Shown here: in pieces, positions 20,829-30,037 of the stretch
How positions within the stretch are numbered: the first letter of the stretch is position 1
Layout of the letters: every line of letters starts with the position of its first letter
Source of the DNA: Prosthecobacter algae
Lineage (GTDB): Bacteria; Verrucomicrobiota; Verrucomicrobiia; Verrucomicrobiales; Verrucomicrobiaceae
Length of the DNA stretch: 64,000 nucleotides
NCBI RefSeq assembly: GCF_039542385.1
Contig: NZ_BAABIA010000009.1
Coordinates: forward strand, 186,001-250,000
Reading direction: 5' to 3'
Notes under the pieces: generated by a model
What the model was told of the DNA's origin: nothing
The model's database searches: none
Seen by the model: the letters and a program-made list of their open reading frames with translations, nothing else
Translations under genes and position numbers: made by a program

Positions 20829-21710
20829 TCAGGCCAGCGCCGTCCTTGTCACCGTCTGTCCGGCAGCCGTTTTCCAAATGCCTGCATCCAGGGCGGACTG
20901 CCGCACATAGCCCAAGCCCGCGTGAATTCCACGCACCGGATCCCAGGCCACACTGGTGATCTGGCCCACTTCTTTGCCTTCCTCATTCAGCACGTTTTCC
21001 CCCGGTGCCACTGCCTCGGCGCTGCTCCAGGCGATGAGCTGGCGCGGCATCTTGCCGGTGGTCTTGATGCGGGAAAGGATCTCCTGGCCGATGTAGCAGC
21101 CTTTGGTGAAGCTCATGGCGCAGGTTTCCAAACCGGCCTCCTGGGGGAAGGTGTCGGCGTTCAGTTCCTGCGGGAAAGCGGGCACCTGCTGCAGGATGCG
21201 CAGCGTCTCGGCCTCCGCATCACTCAGGCGTGCCATCGTCGGCGCGGGGCTGGCGGCGGGCAGCCAGAGGTCCCAGCCTGGGAGGTGGAAACGCACTTCA
21301 TTGGTTAGGCGGTGGCCTTCCAGTGGCGCGGCTACATCGGCAGCTTCCAATGGCGCGATGCGGTGCCAGATCTGCCATTCGTCCGTTACATCCTCCAGCA
21401 CGGCATCATCCGCGATGATGTAGCGCTCCAGCCGCATGCCCAGGGATTCGCGCAGGCTGGCATCGGCGTCCAGCAGCAGGCTTTCGCCATCCGGGTCGGC
21501 ATGGATGAAGATGTCCGCCTCGATCTTGCCCTTGAGATTGGTCACGCAAGCGTAGAGGGCCGCGCTGCTGCGGGCCGTGCGCACGTCATTCGTCACCTGG
21601 CCATTGAGATAGCGCACGCGGTCAGCGCCAGAGAGACGCCATTTGGCCCGGCAGGAAAGATTCACCCAGGCACCTTGGGCGAGGGTGGTTTGGTAAAGTT
21701 CTGCGGTCAT
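20829..21710 (-). CDS. ygfZ: Folate-binding YgfZ/GcvT-like protein
   Basis: A 293-residue protein related to the aminomethyltransferase GcvT, with the diagnostic YgfZ motif KGCYIGQE at 203-210 that contains the essential cysteine. YgfZ binds tetrahydrofolate and supports maturation or repair of certain Fe-S enzymes. The N-terminal SGADRVRYLNGQVTNDVR is the conserved folate-site region. It starts 5 bp after the dehydrogenase gene stop on the same strand, so the two are likely cotranscribed. The start at 21710 is the ATG at the beginning of homology. Confidence 0.9.
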   Translation of the reverse strand: MTAELYQTTLAQGAWVNLSCRAKWRLSGADRVRYLNGQVTNDVRTARSSAALYACVTNLKGKIEADIFIHADPDGESLLLDADASLRESLGMRLERYIIADDAVLEDVTDEWQIWHRIAPLEAADVAAPLEGHRLTNEVRFHLPGWDLWLPAASPAPTMARLSDAEAETLRILQQVPAFPQELNADTFPQEAGLETCAMSFTKGCYIGQEILSRIKTTGKMPRQLIAWSSAEAVAPGENVLNEEGKEVGQITSVAWDPVRGIHAGLGYVRQSALDAGIWKTAAGQTVTRTALA

Positions 21711-21715
21711 GGGGA

Positions 21716-22555
21716 TTAGGATTCGATTTGGCCGATGACGGAGAAATCCAGGTCGCCTTTTCCCTGGCTCACGCCTTGGCGCATGGCCTCGGCGGTGCAT
21801 TCCAAGGCCGGTGCGGCGAGGCCACCCTGGGCCGCCAGTTCGCGGGCAAAGTCGGCATCCTTCAGCATGTTGCGCAGGGAGAAATGGGCGTCGAAATTCC
21901 CGCTGATGATCGTCGGCAGCTTCATGCCGATGAGGCCGGAGTAGTTCGCATTGTTTTCCAGGGCGGTCAGCAGGTTCGCCAGCGGGATGCCCTGGCTGTG
22001 GGTGATGGCGGCGGCCTCAGACAGCGCCTTCACGGTGATGGCGGTCACGAGGTTGGTGACGATTTTCAGCACCATCGCATCACCCGTTTCGCCCAGGGGC
22101 AGGATCTTGGTGGAAGAAGCCTCCAGGATGGGGCGCACGCGCTCCAGCACCTCGGTGGAGCCGCCGATGTAATAGACCAGCTTGCCATTCTGCGCGGCCA
22201 TCTTGCTGCCCGTGAAGGGCGCATCCAGAAAGGCGGCCCCGCTGGCGGCACAGAGGGCGGCGGCTTCCAGCGTCGCGGCTTTACTGACGGTGGCGTGATT
22301 CAGGATCACGTGCTCATGAGTCAGCGCAGGCTGCATGTCATGCATCGCCTGCAGGAGGGCCTCGCTATCGCGGACGAAAATTTGGATGACCTGGGCGGCC
22401 CCCGCCACGGCCTGCGGGGAGGGCAGGGCACCGGGGACGTTGCGGGCGGTGTGGCTCCACACCGACACCGTGTGGCCTGCCTGGCGCAGATTTTCAGCCA
22501 CGCGGCTGCCGATGATGCCAAGGCCGAGAACGCCGACGGAGGAGGGTTGGTTCAT
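21716..22555 (-). CDS. NAD(P)-dependent beta-hydroxyacid dehydrogenase
   Basis: A 279-residue 3-hydroxyisobutyrate dehydrogenase-like enzyme. The Rossmann motif VGVLGLGIIGSRVAENLRQA is at residues 7-26, the substrate-binding region is at about 112-118 (NHATVSKAATLEA), and the conserved lysine-containing helix GDAMVLKIVTNLVTAITVKA provides the catalytic Lys. The actual substrate (tartronate semialdehyde, succinic semialdehyde, 3-hydroxyisobutyrate or a glyoxylate-type compound) is not readable. The start is the ATG at 22555; longer readings add a non-family segment. Confidence 0.88.
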   Translation of the reverse strand: MNQPSSVGVLGLGIIGSRVAENLRQAGHTVSVWSHTARNVPGALPSPQAVAGAAQVIQIFVRDSEALLQAMHDMQPALTHEHVILNHATVSKAATLEAAALCAASGAAFLDAPFTGSKMAAQNGKLVYYIGGSTEVLERVRPILEASSTKILPLGETGDAMVLKIVTNLVTAITVKALSEAAAITHSQGIPLANLLTALENNANYSGLIGMKLPTIISGNFDAHFSLRNMLKDADFARELAAQGGLAAPALECTAEAMRQGVSQGKGDLDFSVIGQIES

Positions 22556-22748
22556 AAAAGAGGGAGTGAGATGCTTCGCTGGGTTACGCCTGTCTGCAAG
22601 CCCTGGCTTGGCCGGGTGCTGTGAATCGGTCTTGCCACGGCGGATAAACTTGCGCACTGGGAGCTTTCTTTATTCTGGCTCCCGCTGTCGGCTTCGGGCA
22701 ACCTGGGCGCTCGGCTCATCGTTTGTTCTTCATCTTCTCCTCTTTTTC

Positions 22749-25700
22749 ATGATCTCCTGGTTTGCCCGCAACCATGTCGCTGCCAATCTCCTCATGCTGG
22801 GGGCGATCATCGCCGGCATCTGGACTCTCGCTTCCGACCGCATCCCGCTGGAGGTCTTTCCGGACATGCCCTCGCGCATGATTTCCGTGACTGTGCCTTA
22901 TCCTGCCTCCGCACCTGAGGAGGTGGAGGAAAGCATCGTGCTGAAGATCGAGGAGGCCATCCAGCAGGTGGGCAGCATCAAGCACATCAATTCCACGGCT
23001 TCCTCCAGCGGCGGCACTGTCGTGATCGAGGTGGAGGAAGGCAAGGATCCCCGCGAGGTGCTGGACGATATCAAGATCCGTGTGGATGCCATTCCCAATC
23101 TGCCGGAGCTGGCGGAGAAGCCCACCATCCAGCTCGATGACAACTTCCACTCCGTCATCACCGTGGCCGTGGCGGCGGACATGGCCGAGGCCGATCTGCG
23201 CCGCCTGGGGGAACAGATCCGCGATGAGATCTCCGCCTTGCCGGGCATCACCCACGCGGGTCTTTCCGGCGTGCGGCCTTACGAGATTGGGATCGAGATC
23301 CCGGAGGCCACCCTGCGTAAATATGGCCTGAACCTGGAGCGCGTCAGCCAGGCCATCCGTGGCAGTGCGCTGGACCTGCCGGCGGGTGTGGTGCAGACCG
23401 AGGCGGGCGATGTTTCCATTCGCACCCGTGGCCGCGCCTACACCGGGGAGGACTATGCCCGGGTGGTCATCCTCACCCGTCCGGACGGCACCAAGCTGAC
23501 GCTGGGCGAGATCGCCGTCATTCAGGATGGCTTTAACGAAAACCCGCTGCTGGCCCGGCTGAATGGCAAACGCTGCGTGGTGGTGAACGTGATGCGCGAG
23601 GGCGGCCAAAACGCCATCAACATCGCCGAGTCGGTGAAGGAATACATCACCACGGCCCAGAAGCGGATGCCGGACGGCGTGCAGATCGAATTCTGGAATG
23701 ACCGCTCCAAGATCGTCAAAGGACGCATCAGCCTGCTGATCCAGAATGCTCAGAGCAGCCTCATTCTGGTCTTCCTCTGCGTGGGCCTTTTCCTGCGGCT
23801 GGATGCGGTGTTTTGGGTGGCCGTGGGCATGGTGGCCAGCTTCATGGGGGCCATCGCGCTGATGCCGTATTTTGACATCGCCATCAATCTGTCCTCGCTC
23901 TTCGGTTTCATCCTCGTCCTGGGCATCGTGGTGGATGACGCCATCGTCATTTCTGAGCATGTGGACACCCTGCGACAGCGCGGCATGTCCGCAATGGATG
24001 CGGCGGTGCAGGGGACCAAGGAGATGGCGGTGCCCATTACCTTTGGCGTGCTCACCACCGTCATCGCTTTCCTGCCCATGGCCTTCGGGGCCAGCGATTT
24101 CCTGATGATGTTCAAGCCCATCGCCATCGTCTTCATCCTGGTGATGCTGATCGCGCTGGTGGAGACGAAGATCATCCTACCCTCCCACCTGGCGCATCCG
24201 GTGCCGGGTCTCAGCGGGGCCTCAGACATCCTGGGGCCGGTGCACCGCTGGTCGGAGCGCACCTTGCGGAAGTTTGTGGACACTTTTTACCGGCCTGCCC
24301 TGCGCTGGTGTGTGCATCACCGCTACACCGCCCTGGCGGCTTTCTTTGGCGGTCTCGTCATCCTCTGCGGTTTCTTTTTCAGCGGCCGCATCCTGTGGAT
24401 CTTTTTCCCGCGTGTCCAGAGTGAGCGCATCGAGGCCAAGCTGACCATGCTGGACGGCACCCCCTTTGAGGTCACGGACGGCCACATCCAGCGGATGTAT
24501 GAAATCGCGGAGCAGATGAAAAAGGAGTACGTGGGCCCGGACGGCAAGCCCGTCATCCGTGCCATCCTGGCCACCACCGGCACCACGCGCCTCACCTGGG
24601 GTAGCGGCGGTAGCACGGGCAGCTCCCACGTCGGGGAGATCAACATCGAAACCTACGGCCCCGAAGAGCGCAGCCTGAAGGTGAACACCGTGGACATGGC
24701 TGCCGACTGGCGAAAGCGGATCGGCAACATCGTGGGCGCGGAGGAACTGAATTTCCGGGCCGAAATCATCCGCAGTGGTGATCCTGTGGACCTCCAGTTG
24801 ACCGGCACCGATCCGGACGAGTTGCTGGACATTTCCGACAAGATCAAAGCCCACCTCGCCACCTATGCAGGTGTGTTTGACATCACCGACTCGCTGGACA
24901 GCGGCCGCAATGAAATCCAGCTCCGGCTCAAACCCGAGGCACAGTCCTTTGGCGTAACGGTGAGCGATCTGGCCCAGCAGGTGCGCCAGGCCTTTTACGG
25001 CAACGAGGTGCAACGCATCCAGCGTGGCCGCAATGAAGTGAAGGTGATGCTGCGTTACCCGAAGAACGACCGCAAAAACCTGGCGACCCTGGAGACCATG
25101 CGCGTGCGCACCGCCACCGGCCTGGAGATTCCCTTTTCTCGCGTGGCCGAAGCGAAGGTGGGTAAGAGCTTCACCAGCATCCGGCGGGTGGACCGCCGCC
25201 GCGCGATGAACATCACCGCCGACGTTAACAAATCCACCACCGACCCTGCCAAGGTGCGCGCAGACGTGGAGGTTTTCGTTCGTGACCTGATGGCCACTCA
25301 TCCCCACATCCAGTGGAGCTTTGAGGGCGAAGCACGCGCCCAGCGAGAGGGGGCCGATGCGGGGCTTTGGGCGCTGGGCATCATCACCCTGGGCATGTAT
25401 GCGATGATGGCCATCCCCTTCAAAAGCTACACCCAGCCATTCATCGTCATGCTGGTGGTGCCCTTCGGCATTGTGGGGGCGGTGATCGGCCATCTTTTCC
25501 ATGGCATGCCCGTCAGCAGCATGAGCGTCTGCGGCATGCTGGCCGTCACCGGCGTGATCGTGAATGACACCCTCGTGCTGGTGGACCGTATCAACCAGCT
25601 CCGGGATGAGACGGGCGACCTGAAATATGCCGTGCAGGAGGGCGGGCGAAGTCGCTTCCGTGCCATCTTCCTCACCCAGATCACCACCTTCGTGGGCCTC

Positions 25701-25991
25701 ATGCCGCTGATGTTTGAATTCGGCAACCTCATTGAAAACTCGCCTCCCGGCATCAGCCACATTCTCACCGCCATCTTCGGTGACAACCGTGCTGCCCAGG
25801 CCACCAGTGCCCAGTTCCTCACCCCCGTTTCCGTGTCCATGGGTTACGGCAGCCTCTTTGCCACCGTGATCACCCTCTTCCTCGTCCCCTTGTGCTACCT
25901 GGCCGTGGATGATCTGGGCCGTATCGTGAATCGCATCCTAGGCCGCAAGCCCCAGCCCGTCGCCATGCCACTGGGCGCGCCGTCTGCTTAA
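22749..25991 (+). CDS. RND efflux transporter permease
   Basis: A 1080-residue HAE-type inner-membrane pump (AcrB family, proton antiport). The N-terminal helix ISWFARNHVAANLLMLGAII and early periplasmic motif VPYPASAPEEVEESIVLKIE are family hallmarks; the proton-relay aspartates appear in GIVVDDAIVISEHVDTLRQR. A second repeat ends with MLAVTGVIVNDTLVLVDRIN. The start at 22749 gives the canonical N-terminus. Neither the membrane-fusion protein nor the outer-membrane channel is adjacent, so it is an orphan here. It ends 96 bp before the convergent alcohol dehydrogenase stop, across a palindromic region. Confidence 0.93.
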   Translation: MISWFARNHVAANLLMLGAIIAGIWTLASDRIPLEVFPDMPSRMISVTVPYPASAPEEVEESIVLKIEEAIQQVGSIKHINSTASSSGGTVVIEVEEGKDPREVLDDIKIRVDAIPNLPELAEKPTIQLDDNFHSVITVAVAADMAEADLRRLGEQIRDEISALPGITHAGLSGVRPYEIGIEIPEATLRKYGLNLERVSQAIRGSALDLPAGVVQTEAGDVSIRTRGRAYTGEDYARVVILTRPDGTKLTLGEIAVIQDGFNENPLLARLNGKRCVVVNVMREGGQNAINIAESVKEYITTAQKRMPDGVQIEFWNDRSKIVKGRISLLIQNAQSSLILVFLCVGLFLRLDAVFWVAVGMVASFMGAIALMPYFDIAINLSSLFGFILVLGIVVDDAIVISEHVDTLRQRGMSAMDAAVQGTKEMAVPITFGVLTTVIAFLPMAFGASDFLMMFKPIAIVFILVMLIALVETKIILPSHLAHPVPGLSGASDILGPVHRWSERTLRKFVDTFYRPALRWCVHHRYTALAAFFGGLVILCGFFFSGRILWIFFPRVQSERIEAKLTMLDGTPFEVTDGHIQRMYEIAEQMKKEYVGPDGKPVIRAILATTGTTRLTWGSGGSTGSSHVGEINIETYGPEERSLKVNTVDMAADWRKRIGNIVGAEELNFRAEIIRSGDPVDLQLTGTDPDELLDISDKIKAHLATYAGVFDITDSLDSGRNEIQLRLKPEAQSFGVTVSDLAQQVRQAFYGNEVQRIQRGRNEVKVMLRYPKNDRKNLATLETMRVRTATGLEIPFSRVAEAKVGKSFTSIRRVDRRRAMNITADVNKSTTDPAKVRADVEVFVRDLMATHPHIQWSFEGEARAQREGADAGLWALGIITLGMYAMMAIPFKSYTQPFIVMLVVPFGIVGAVIGHLFHGMPVSSMSVCGMLAVTGVIVNDTLVLVDRINQLRDETGDLKYAVQEGGRSRFRAIFLTQITTFVGLMPLMFEFGNLIENSPPGISHILTAIFGDNRAAQATSAQFLTPVSVSMGYGSLFATVITLFLVPLCYLAVDDLGRIVNRILGRKPQPVAMPLGAPSA

Positions 25992-26000
25992 TGGTAGGAT

Positions 26001-26066
26001 TACGGACGGCACCCGGTTATGCGACGGCGCAGCATAACCACAAGTAATGAATCGGCGCCGTCCATA
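26001..26066. repeat. Nested inverted repeat between convergent genes
   Basis: TACGGACGGC (26001-26010) pairs with GCCGTCCATA (26057-26066), one mismatch. Inside it, GGTTATGC (26015-26022) pairs with GCATAACC (26032-26039). A third short palindrome, GTAAGCC-accggagc-GGCTTAC at 26069-26090, runs into the stop of the dehydrogenase gene. There is no T-run, so this is either a terminator of non-canonical type for the convergent RND and dehydrogenase genes or a REP-like element. Confidence 0.62.
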
Positions 26067-26086
26067 CGGTAAGCCACCGGAGCGGC

Positions 26087-27241
26087 TTACTCCGGCTTCA
26101 GCACGACTTTCAGCAGGCCTTCCTTGTTGTCATAGAGACGCTTGAACCAGCCTGCGCCTTCTTCCAGCGGGGCCACAGCGCTCAGCAGGGGCTCCACCTG
26201 GATGCTGCCGTCTTCGATGCGGCGGATGGCTTCCGGATATTCGCCAGCGCAGGAGCAGGAGCCGCGCAGGGTGATCTGGCGGGTGACGACTTCCTGAAGC
26301 GGGAACGGGATGGAGGCCTGCAGATTGCCCACCAGGATAACCTGGCCGCCTTTGCGCACGCAGCGCACGGCGAGGTCCACCGGGGCCCCGGCACCCACGA
26401 CTTCAAAGCTGGCATCGGCACCATCACCGCCGGTGATTTCGCGCAGGTGCATGGCCAGGTTTTCTTGCTTGGCGTTGAAGGCATCGTCGGCCCCCAGGGT
26501 CTTGGAAAGTTCCAGGCGCTTGTCGTCCAGATCCACCGCGATCACGCGCTCCCAGCCACGGGCCTTGAGGGCCTGGATGACCAGCAAGCCAATGAGACCG
26601 GCACCGACAACGACGGCGATACCGCCCCGGATTTCTTCAGCACCGTGGTCGTGGCCTTCGCCAGCCGCATGGTCATGTCCGCAGCCTTCGCCGCAGCTCC
26701 CGCAGTCGCCTTCTTCACACTCTTCGGCAAAGGCCTCGCCGACTTCGATGCCATCCGCCAGATTCACCGCGTGCAGGGCGATGGCCACAGGCTCCGCAAA
26801 GGCGGCCTTTTCAAACGAAAGCGATTCCGGGATGCGGTACAGGATGCGGGTAGGCAGGACGATCTTTTCGGCAAAGCAGCCGTGACGGCGGTAGCTGCCA
26901 GGGGACACGCCCAGCACCTTGCGGTCCGGGCAAAGATTGACGTAACCCGCCTGGCACTCCTCGCACTCGCCGCAGTATTCGGTGGAGTCGAAGGTCACGC
27001 GGTCGCCCACTTTCCAGTCGGTCACGCCAGCGCCCACTTCCGTGATTTCCCCGGCGGCCTCATGCCCCATGACGATGGGCATCTGGCGGCGGCCACTGCG
27101 GCCGTCCATGCCGTGGATGTCACTGCCGCAGATGCCGCAGGCCTTGATCTTCACCAGCACTTCCCCTGCATTCGGGGCAGGATCAGGGAAGCTGGTGTCA
27201 TAATTGAATTCGCAAGGGGCGGTGAGGACGAGGGCTTTCAT
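26087..27241 (-). CDS. Zinc-binding alcohol dehydrogenase with an internal Cys/His-rich insert
   Basis: A 384-residue medium-chain dehydrogenase/reductase (threonine/sorbitol dehydrogenase-like). Catalytic zinc ligands are Cys38 in ACGICGSDIHG and His60-Glu61 in GHEAAG; the structural zinc site is Cys90, 93, 96 and 104. The Rossmann motif GGIAVVVGAGLIGLLVIQA begins near 206. Between the catalytic domain and that motif (about 170-203) lies EAFAEECEEGDCGSCGEGCG, then HDHAAGEGHDHGAEE: four Cys, four His and many acids, which the family does not normally contain. It looks like a metal-storage or metal-delivery loop. The substrate is unknown. It is convergent with the RND gene; no redox neighbours. 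Confidence 0.9.
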   Translation of the reverse strand: MKALVLTAPCEFNYDTSFPDPAPNAGEVLVKIKACGICGSDIHGMDGRSGRRQMPIVMGHEAAGEITEVGAGVTDWKVGDRVTFDSTEYCGECEECQAGYVNLCPDRKVLGVSPGSYRRHGCFAEKIVLPTRILYRIPESLSFEKAAFAEPVAIALHAVNLADGIEVGEAFAEECEEGDCGSCGEGCGHDHAAGEGHDHGAEEIRGGIAVVVGAGLIGLLVIQALKARGWERVIAVDLDDKRLELSKTLGADDAFNAKQENLAMHLREITGGDGADASFEVVGAGAPVDLAVRCVRKGGQVILVGNLQASIPFPLQEVVTRQITLRGSCSCAGEYPEAIRRIEDGSIQVEPLLSAVAPLEEGAGWFKRLYDNKEGLLKVVLKPE

Positions 27242-27477
27242 GGGTGATTGGGTCTGCCCTCATGATGAAAAGCCCAGGCCGGACGGCAAGGGCAGATTCC
27301 TTTTTGCCCCCGGCTGCCCCATCCCGCTGGCCCCTGCCGCATTAAACAGGGCCCCCGCCTCATTTTCATCCTTGCCACGCCTCCCGGCCCCTGGCGGAAT
27401 GGCCCGTGGTCAGGAATCGCGCTGCCGCTGACTTTCCCCGCAACTCCTCGCCGCTTCGCACGTTAAAGCCCCACTGC

Positions 27478-28692
27478 ATGTCGTTTGCCGCCACCACCCT
27501 CCTGCTCCCTTCCCCTGATGCCACCTGGCGTGTTTGGAAACCCCGGAGCACCAGCGGCGGTGAGGCCGTGGAGACTCCGGCCTCCGTCTCCAGCCAGGGA
27601 AAACCGCTGATGGTGGGCCTGCCCGCCACCGCCTGCCGCACCGTCGGCCTCGTGCTGCCCAATGCCGACCACGAGATCCTGGAGCAGATCATCATCACCC
27701 AGCTCGACCGCAAAGGGCTGAAGCTGGAGGGCGGTGCGCAGCGCAATTTCCGCTGGCACCTGCTCACCCAAAACGCCTCCGTGGCCACCGTGAGCGTGGA
27801 CATTTTGGCCGAGCCCTTCCCCCAGGATCTGGCCCTGCCCCAGGCCTCCGACTACACCGCCGCCCTGCGCCTGCTGACGCTGCCCAACGGCAGCCTCATC
27901 ATCACCGAGGAGCACGGCTCCCTCGTCCTGGCGGCCAACTATCAGGGCAAACTTTACCACAGCCACCTTTTCGCCCCGGCCACCGCCCCGGCAGAGGAAA
28001 TCGCGCAGGAGATCCAGCTCTCCCGGCTGGCGCTGGAACAGGACCTCGGCGTGGGCGGCATCACCGGCATCACCCTGGTGGGAACTTCCTGGGAGCGCGG
28101 GCAGGCGGAGCAGCTCACCAGCCTCACGGATCTGCCCGCCAAGATCCTGCCCCACCTGCCGCCCAATGCGGACCTGGACACCCGCACCTGGCCGCGCCTG
28201 CTGCCCCTCACCGTGCGCCAGGCCCAGAACAATGCCGCCCGCCGGGGCAAACTGACCCGCTTTGGCATCCTCGGCTCCCTGCTTTTCGTCGCCCTCGCCT
28301 TCTGCGCCTTTGCCTACCTGCGTCTGCAGGAACGCACGGCTGCCGAGCTGGAAGCGGCGGTGGAGGCCACGGCGGAACCAGCCAGCCAGGTGAAGAAAAC
28401 CGTCGAACGCTGGAAGGCCCTGGCCCCGGCCATCGAGCCGAAACGCTACCCCATGGTCCTCCTGGCAGAGATCACCAAACTCATGCCCCCCAGCGGCATC
28501 GTCATCCGCGAGTACGAAATCAAGGACACCGAGATCGACATCCGGGGCGAGGCCCGGGATGCCCAGATGGCCTTCCAGTTTGTCGAAGACCTGCAAAAGC
28601 ACAAGACGCTGGGCCTTTATAAATGGACCAAACCCCAGCCCACCGTGCGCGAAAAGGCCGCCCAGTTCCGTGCGCAGGGCAAGTTGCAGTAA
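27478..28692 (+). CDS. GspL/PilN-like secretion-assembly protein
   Basis: A 404-residue bitopic protein. The first 260 residues form a soluble domain of reduced actin-like type (GspL/PilM-like), followed by one helix (RFGILGSLLFVALAFCAFAY) and a periplasmic domain with the PilN pattern (PMVLLAEITKLMPPSGIVIR, MAFQFVEDLQKHK). GspL-type proteins anchor the cytoplasmic ATPase to the inner-membrane platform. It is the first of four consecutive plus-strand genes: this, 28717, 29288 and 30038. The start at 27478 is the ATG giving the family length. Assignment is by architecture and neighbours, not by a strong motif. Confidence 0.75.
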   Translation: MSFAATTLLLPSPDATWRVWKPRSTSGGEAVETPASVSSQGKPLMVGLPATACRTVGLVLPNADHEILEQIIITQLDRKGLKLEGGAQRNFRWHLLTQNASVATVSVDILAEPFPQDLALPQASDYTAALRLLTLPNGSLIITEEHGSLVLAANYQGKLYHSHLFAPATAPAEEIAQEIQLSRLALEQDLGVGGITGITLVGTSWERGQAEQLTSLTDLPAKILPHLPPNADLDTRTWPRLLPLTVRQAQNNAARRGKLTRFGILGSLLFVALAFCAFAYLRLQERTAAELEAAVEATAEPASQVKKTVERWKALAPAIEPKRYPMVLLAEITKLMPPSGIVIREYEIKDTEIDIRGEARDAQMAFQFVEDLQKHKTLGLYKWTKPQPTVREKAAQFRAQGKLQ

Positions 28693-28716
28693 CCGCCCCC
28701 ATCCCCCTTTGACCGA

Positions 28717-29268
28717 ATGGCCCAAAAACTGACATCGCGTGAAAAGAACCTGCTGCTCGCCTGTGTGGGCGTGCTGGTCTTCATGGTCTTCGCCATCCTG
28801 GTGAATACCTTCCTGGGGCGGCGCAGCGTGGCCCTGAAAAAGATCGCCACATTGCAGACCCAAAAGAGTGAAAACGACACCTGGATGGCCGATCGGGAGT
28901 TTTGGGAAAAGCGCCGGGGCTGGCTGCTGGAAAAGATGCCCGCCACGGAAAGCCTGGGCCGCGCGCAAGGGCAGCTTCTGGAAGACCTGCAAAACCAAGC
29001 CCTGGAGTACGGCTTTACGACCGAACAGCCCACCCTTCCGCCGCTGGCTGCGCCTAACGAAAACTATCGCGAGGTCACCGTCTCCGTACGCCTGCGGGGA
29101 GATCAGATCACCATCCTCCGGTGGCTGGCCACTCTACAATCGCCCGAGAAGTTCCAGGCCGTGCGCCAATTGGAGGTGGAAATAGACACCCGCTCACGCG
29201 AAAAGACGCCACAAGTCGTCTGCAACCTCACGCTCGCCCGGTGGTTCAAGCCTGAAATCGGTCTGTAA
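28717..29268 (+). CDS. GspM/PilO-like secretion-assembly protein
   Basis: A 183-residue protein with an N-terminal membrane helix (LLLACVGVLVFMVFAILVNT) followed by a coiled-coil segment (SVALKKIATLQTQKSENDTW) and a ferredoxin-like domain (VTVSVRLRGDQITILRWLAT), the GspM/PilO plan. These proteins bridge GspL/PilN to the secretin pilotin and platform. It lies 24 bp after the GspL-like gene and 19 bp before the next, so all are one operon. The ATG at 28717 fits the predicted helix. Confidence 0.75.
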   Translation: MAQKLTSREKNLLLACVGVLVFMVFAILVNTFLGRRSVALKKIATLQTQKSENDTWMADREFWEKRRGWLLEKMPATESLGRAQGQLLEDLQNQALEYGFTTEQPTLPPLAAPNENYREVTVSVRLRGDQITILRWLATLQSPEKFQAVRQLEVEIDTRSREKTPQVVCNLTLARWFKPEIGL

Positions 29269-29287
29269 ACCCGCCTCCTCACAGCTC

Positions 29288-29938
29288 ATGAAGACTTCCC
29301 ATCTGCTCCGCCTCTCTGTGCTGCTGCCCTCTGCGGCCCTGCTAGCTGCCGAGCCGGACCCGGACCTGCCGCAGGCCTTTGATCCCGCCACCCTTTCCTC
29401 CGTCATCACCACCTCCCCTTTCACACGGATGGTGAACATGTCGGACAACCTCGTGCTCACCGGCATCGCCTACATTGATGGCAAGCCCGTGGTCACGGTG
29501 TTTAACATGGAGAGCAAACAGTCCTTCATCGTCGGCTCCGAGCCGAACTTCCAGGGCTGGACGCTGCAGGAGGCCCTGCCCGCCCCGGACATCACCCGCA
29601 GCCAGGCCCGCATCAGCATCGGCGGGGAGGTCGTCAGCGTGCGTTACGCCGCCCTCACCGCCAAGGACATGAAGGCCGATGCCAAATCGCCCGAGCAACG
29701 TTCTGACCGTGGCTCCTCCTCCGGTGGCGAACGCTTCCGGGGCAGCTCGCGTGGCCCGTCCGAGGAGGACCGCAAACGCTACGAATCCCTTTCCGAAAAA
29801 GCCCGTGAAAAACTGCGCGACGCCATGCGATCCAAATTCAGTGATGAGAAATTCCGCAACGCGCCTGATGAGGAGAAGCGCAACATCATGCGCAAGACCT
29901 TTGAGGACATCGAAAAAGAGGACAAGGGCCGCAAGTAA
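29288..29938 (+). CDS. GspC/PilP-like periplasmic protein (tentative)
   Basis: A 216-residue exported protein with a signal sequence (LLRLSVLLPSAALLAAEPDP). Residues about 40-110 (LVLTGIAYIDGKPVVTVFNM, SFIVGSEPNFQGWTL) resemble the homology region of GspC or the PilP fold, which contacts the secretin. The C-terminal half is hydrophilic: SSSGGERFRGSSRGPSEEDR, then charged helices rich in Lys/Glu, perhaps a coiled coil or unstructured tail. It precedes the secretin gene by 99 bp. The role is inferred mainly from position and the small beta fold. Confidence 0.62.
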   Translation: MKTSHLLRLSVLLPSAALLAAEPDPDLPQAFDPATLSSVITTSPFTRMVNMSDNLVLTGIAYIDGKPVVTVFNMESKQSFIVGSEPNFQGWTLQEALPAPDITRSQARISIGGEVVSVRYAALTAKDMKADAKSPEQRSDRGSSSGGERFRGSSRGPSEEDRKRYESLSEKAREKLRDAMRSKFSDEKFRNAPDEEKRNIMRKTFEDIEKEDKGRK

Positions 29939-30037
29939 CCCCGCCCCCCTTCCCGCCTAACCTCATGTGCCGCATGCCCGCGCCCCAGGCCTAGCCCCCT
30001 TCCGCATCCACCTTTGCCCCAGCCCCAAACTTTCTTC

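Noticed and set aside
22335-22748. N-terminal extension of the RND pump
   Set aside because: The extra 138 residues are antisense to the dehydrogenase gene and lack RND homology.
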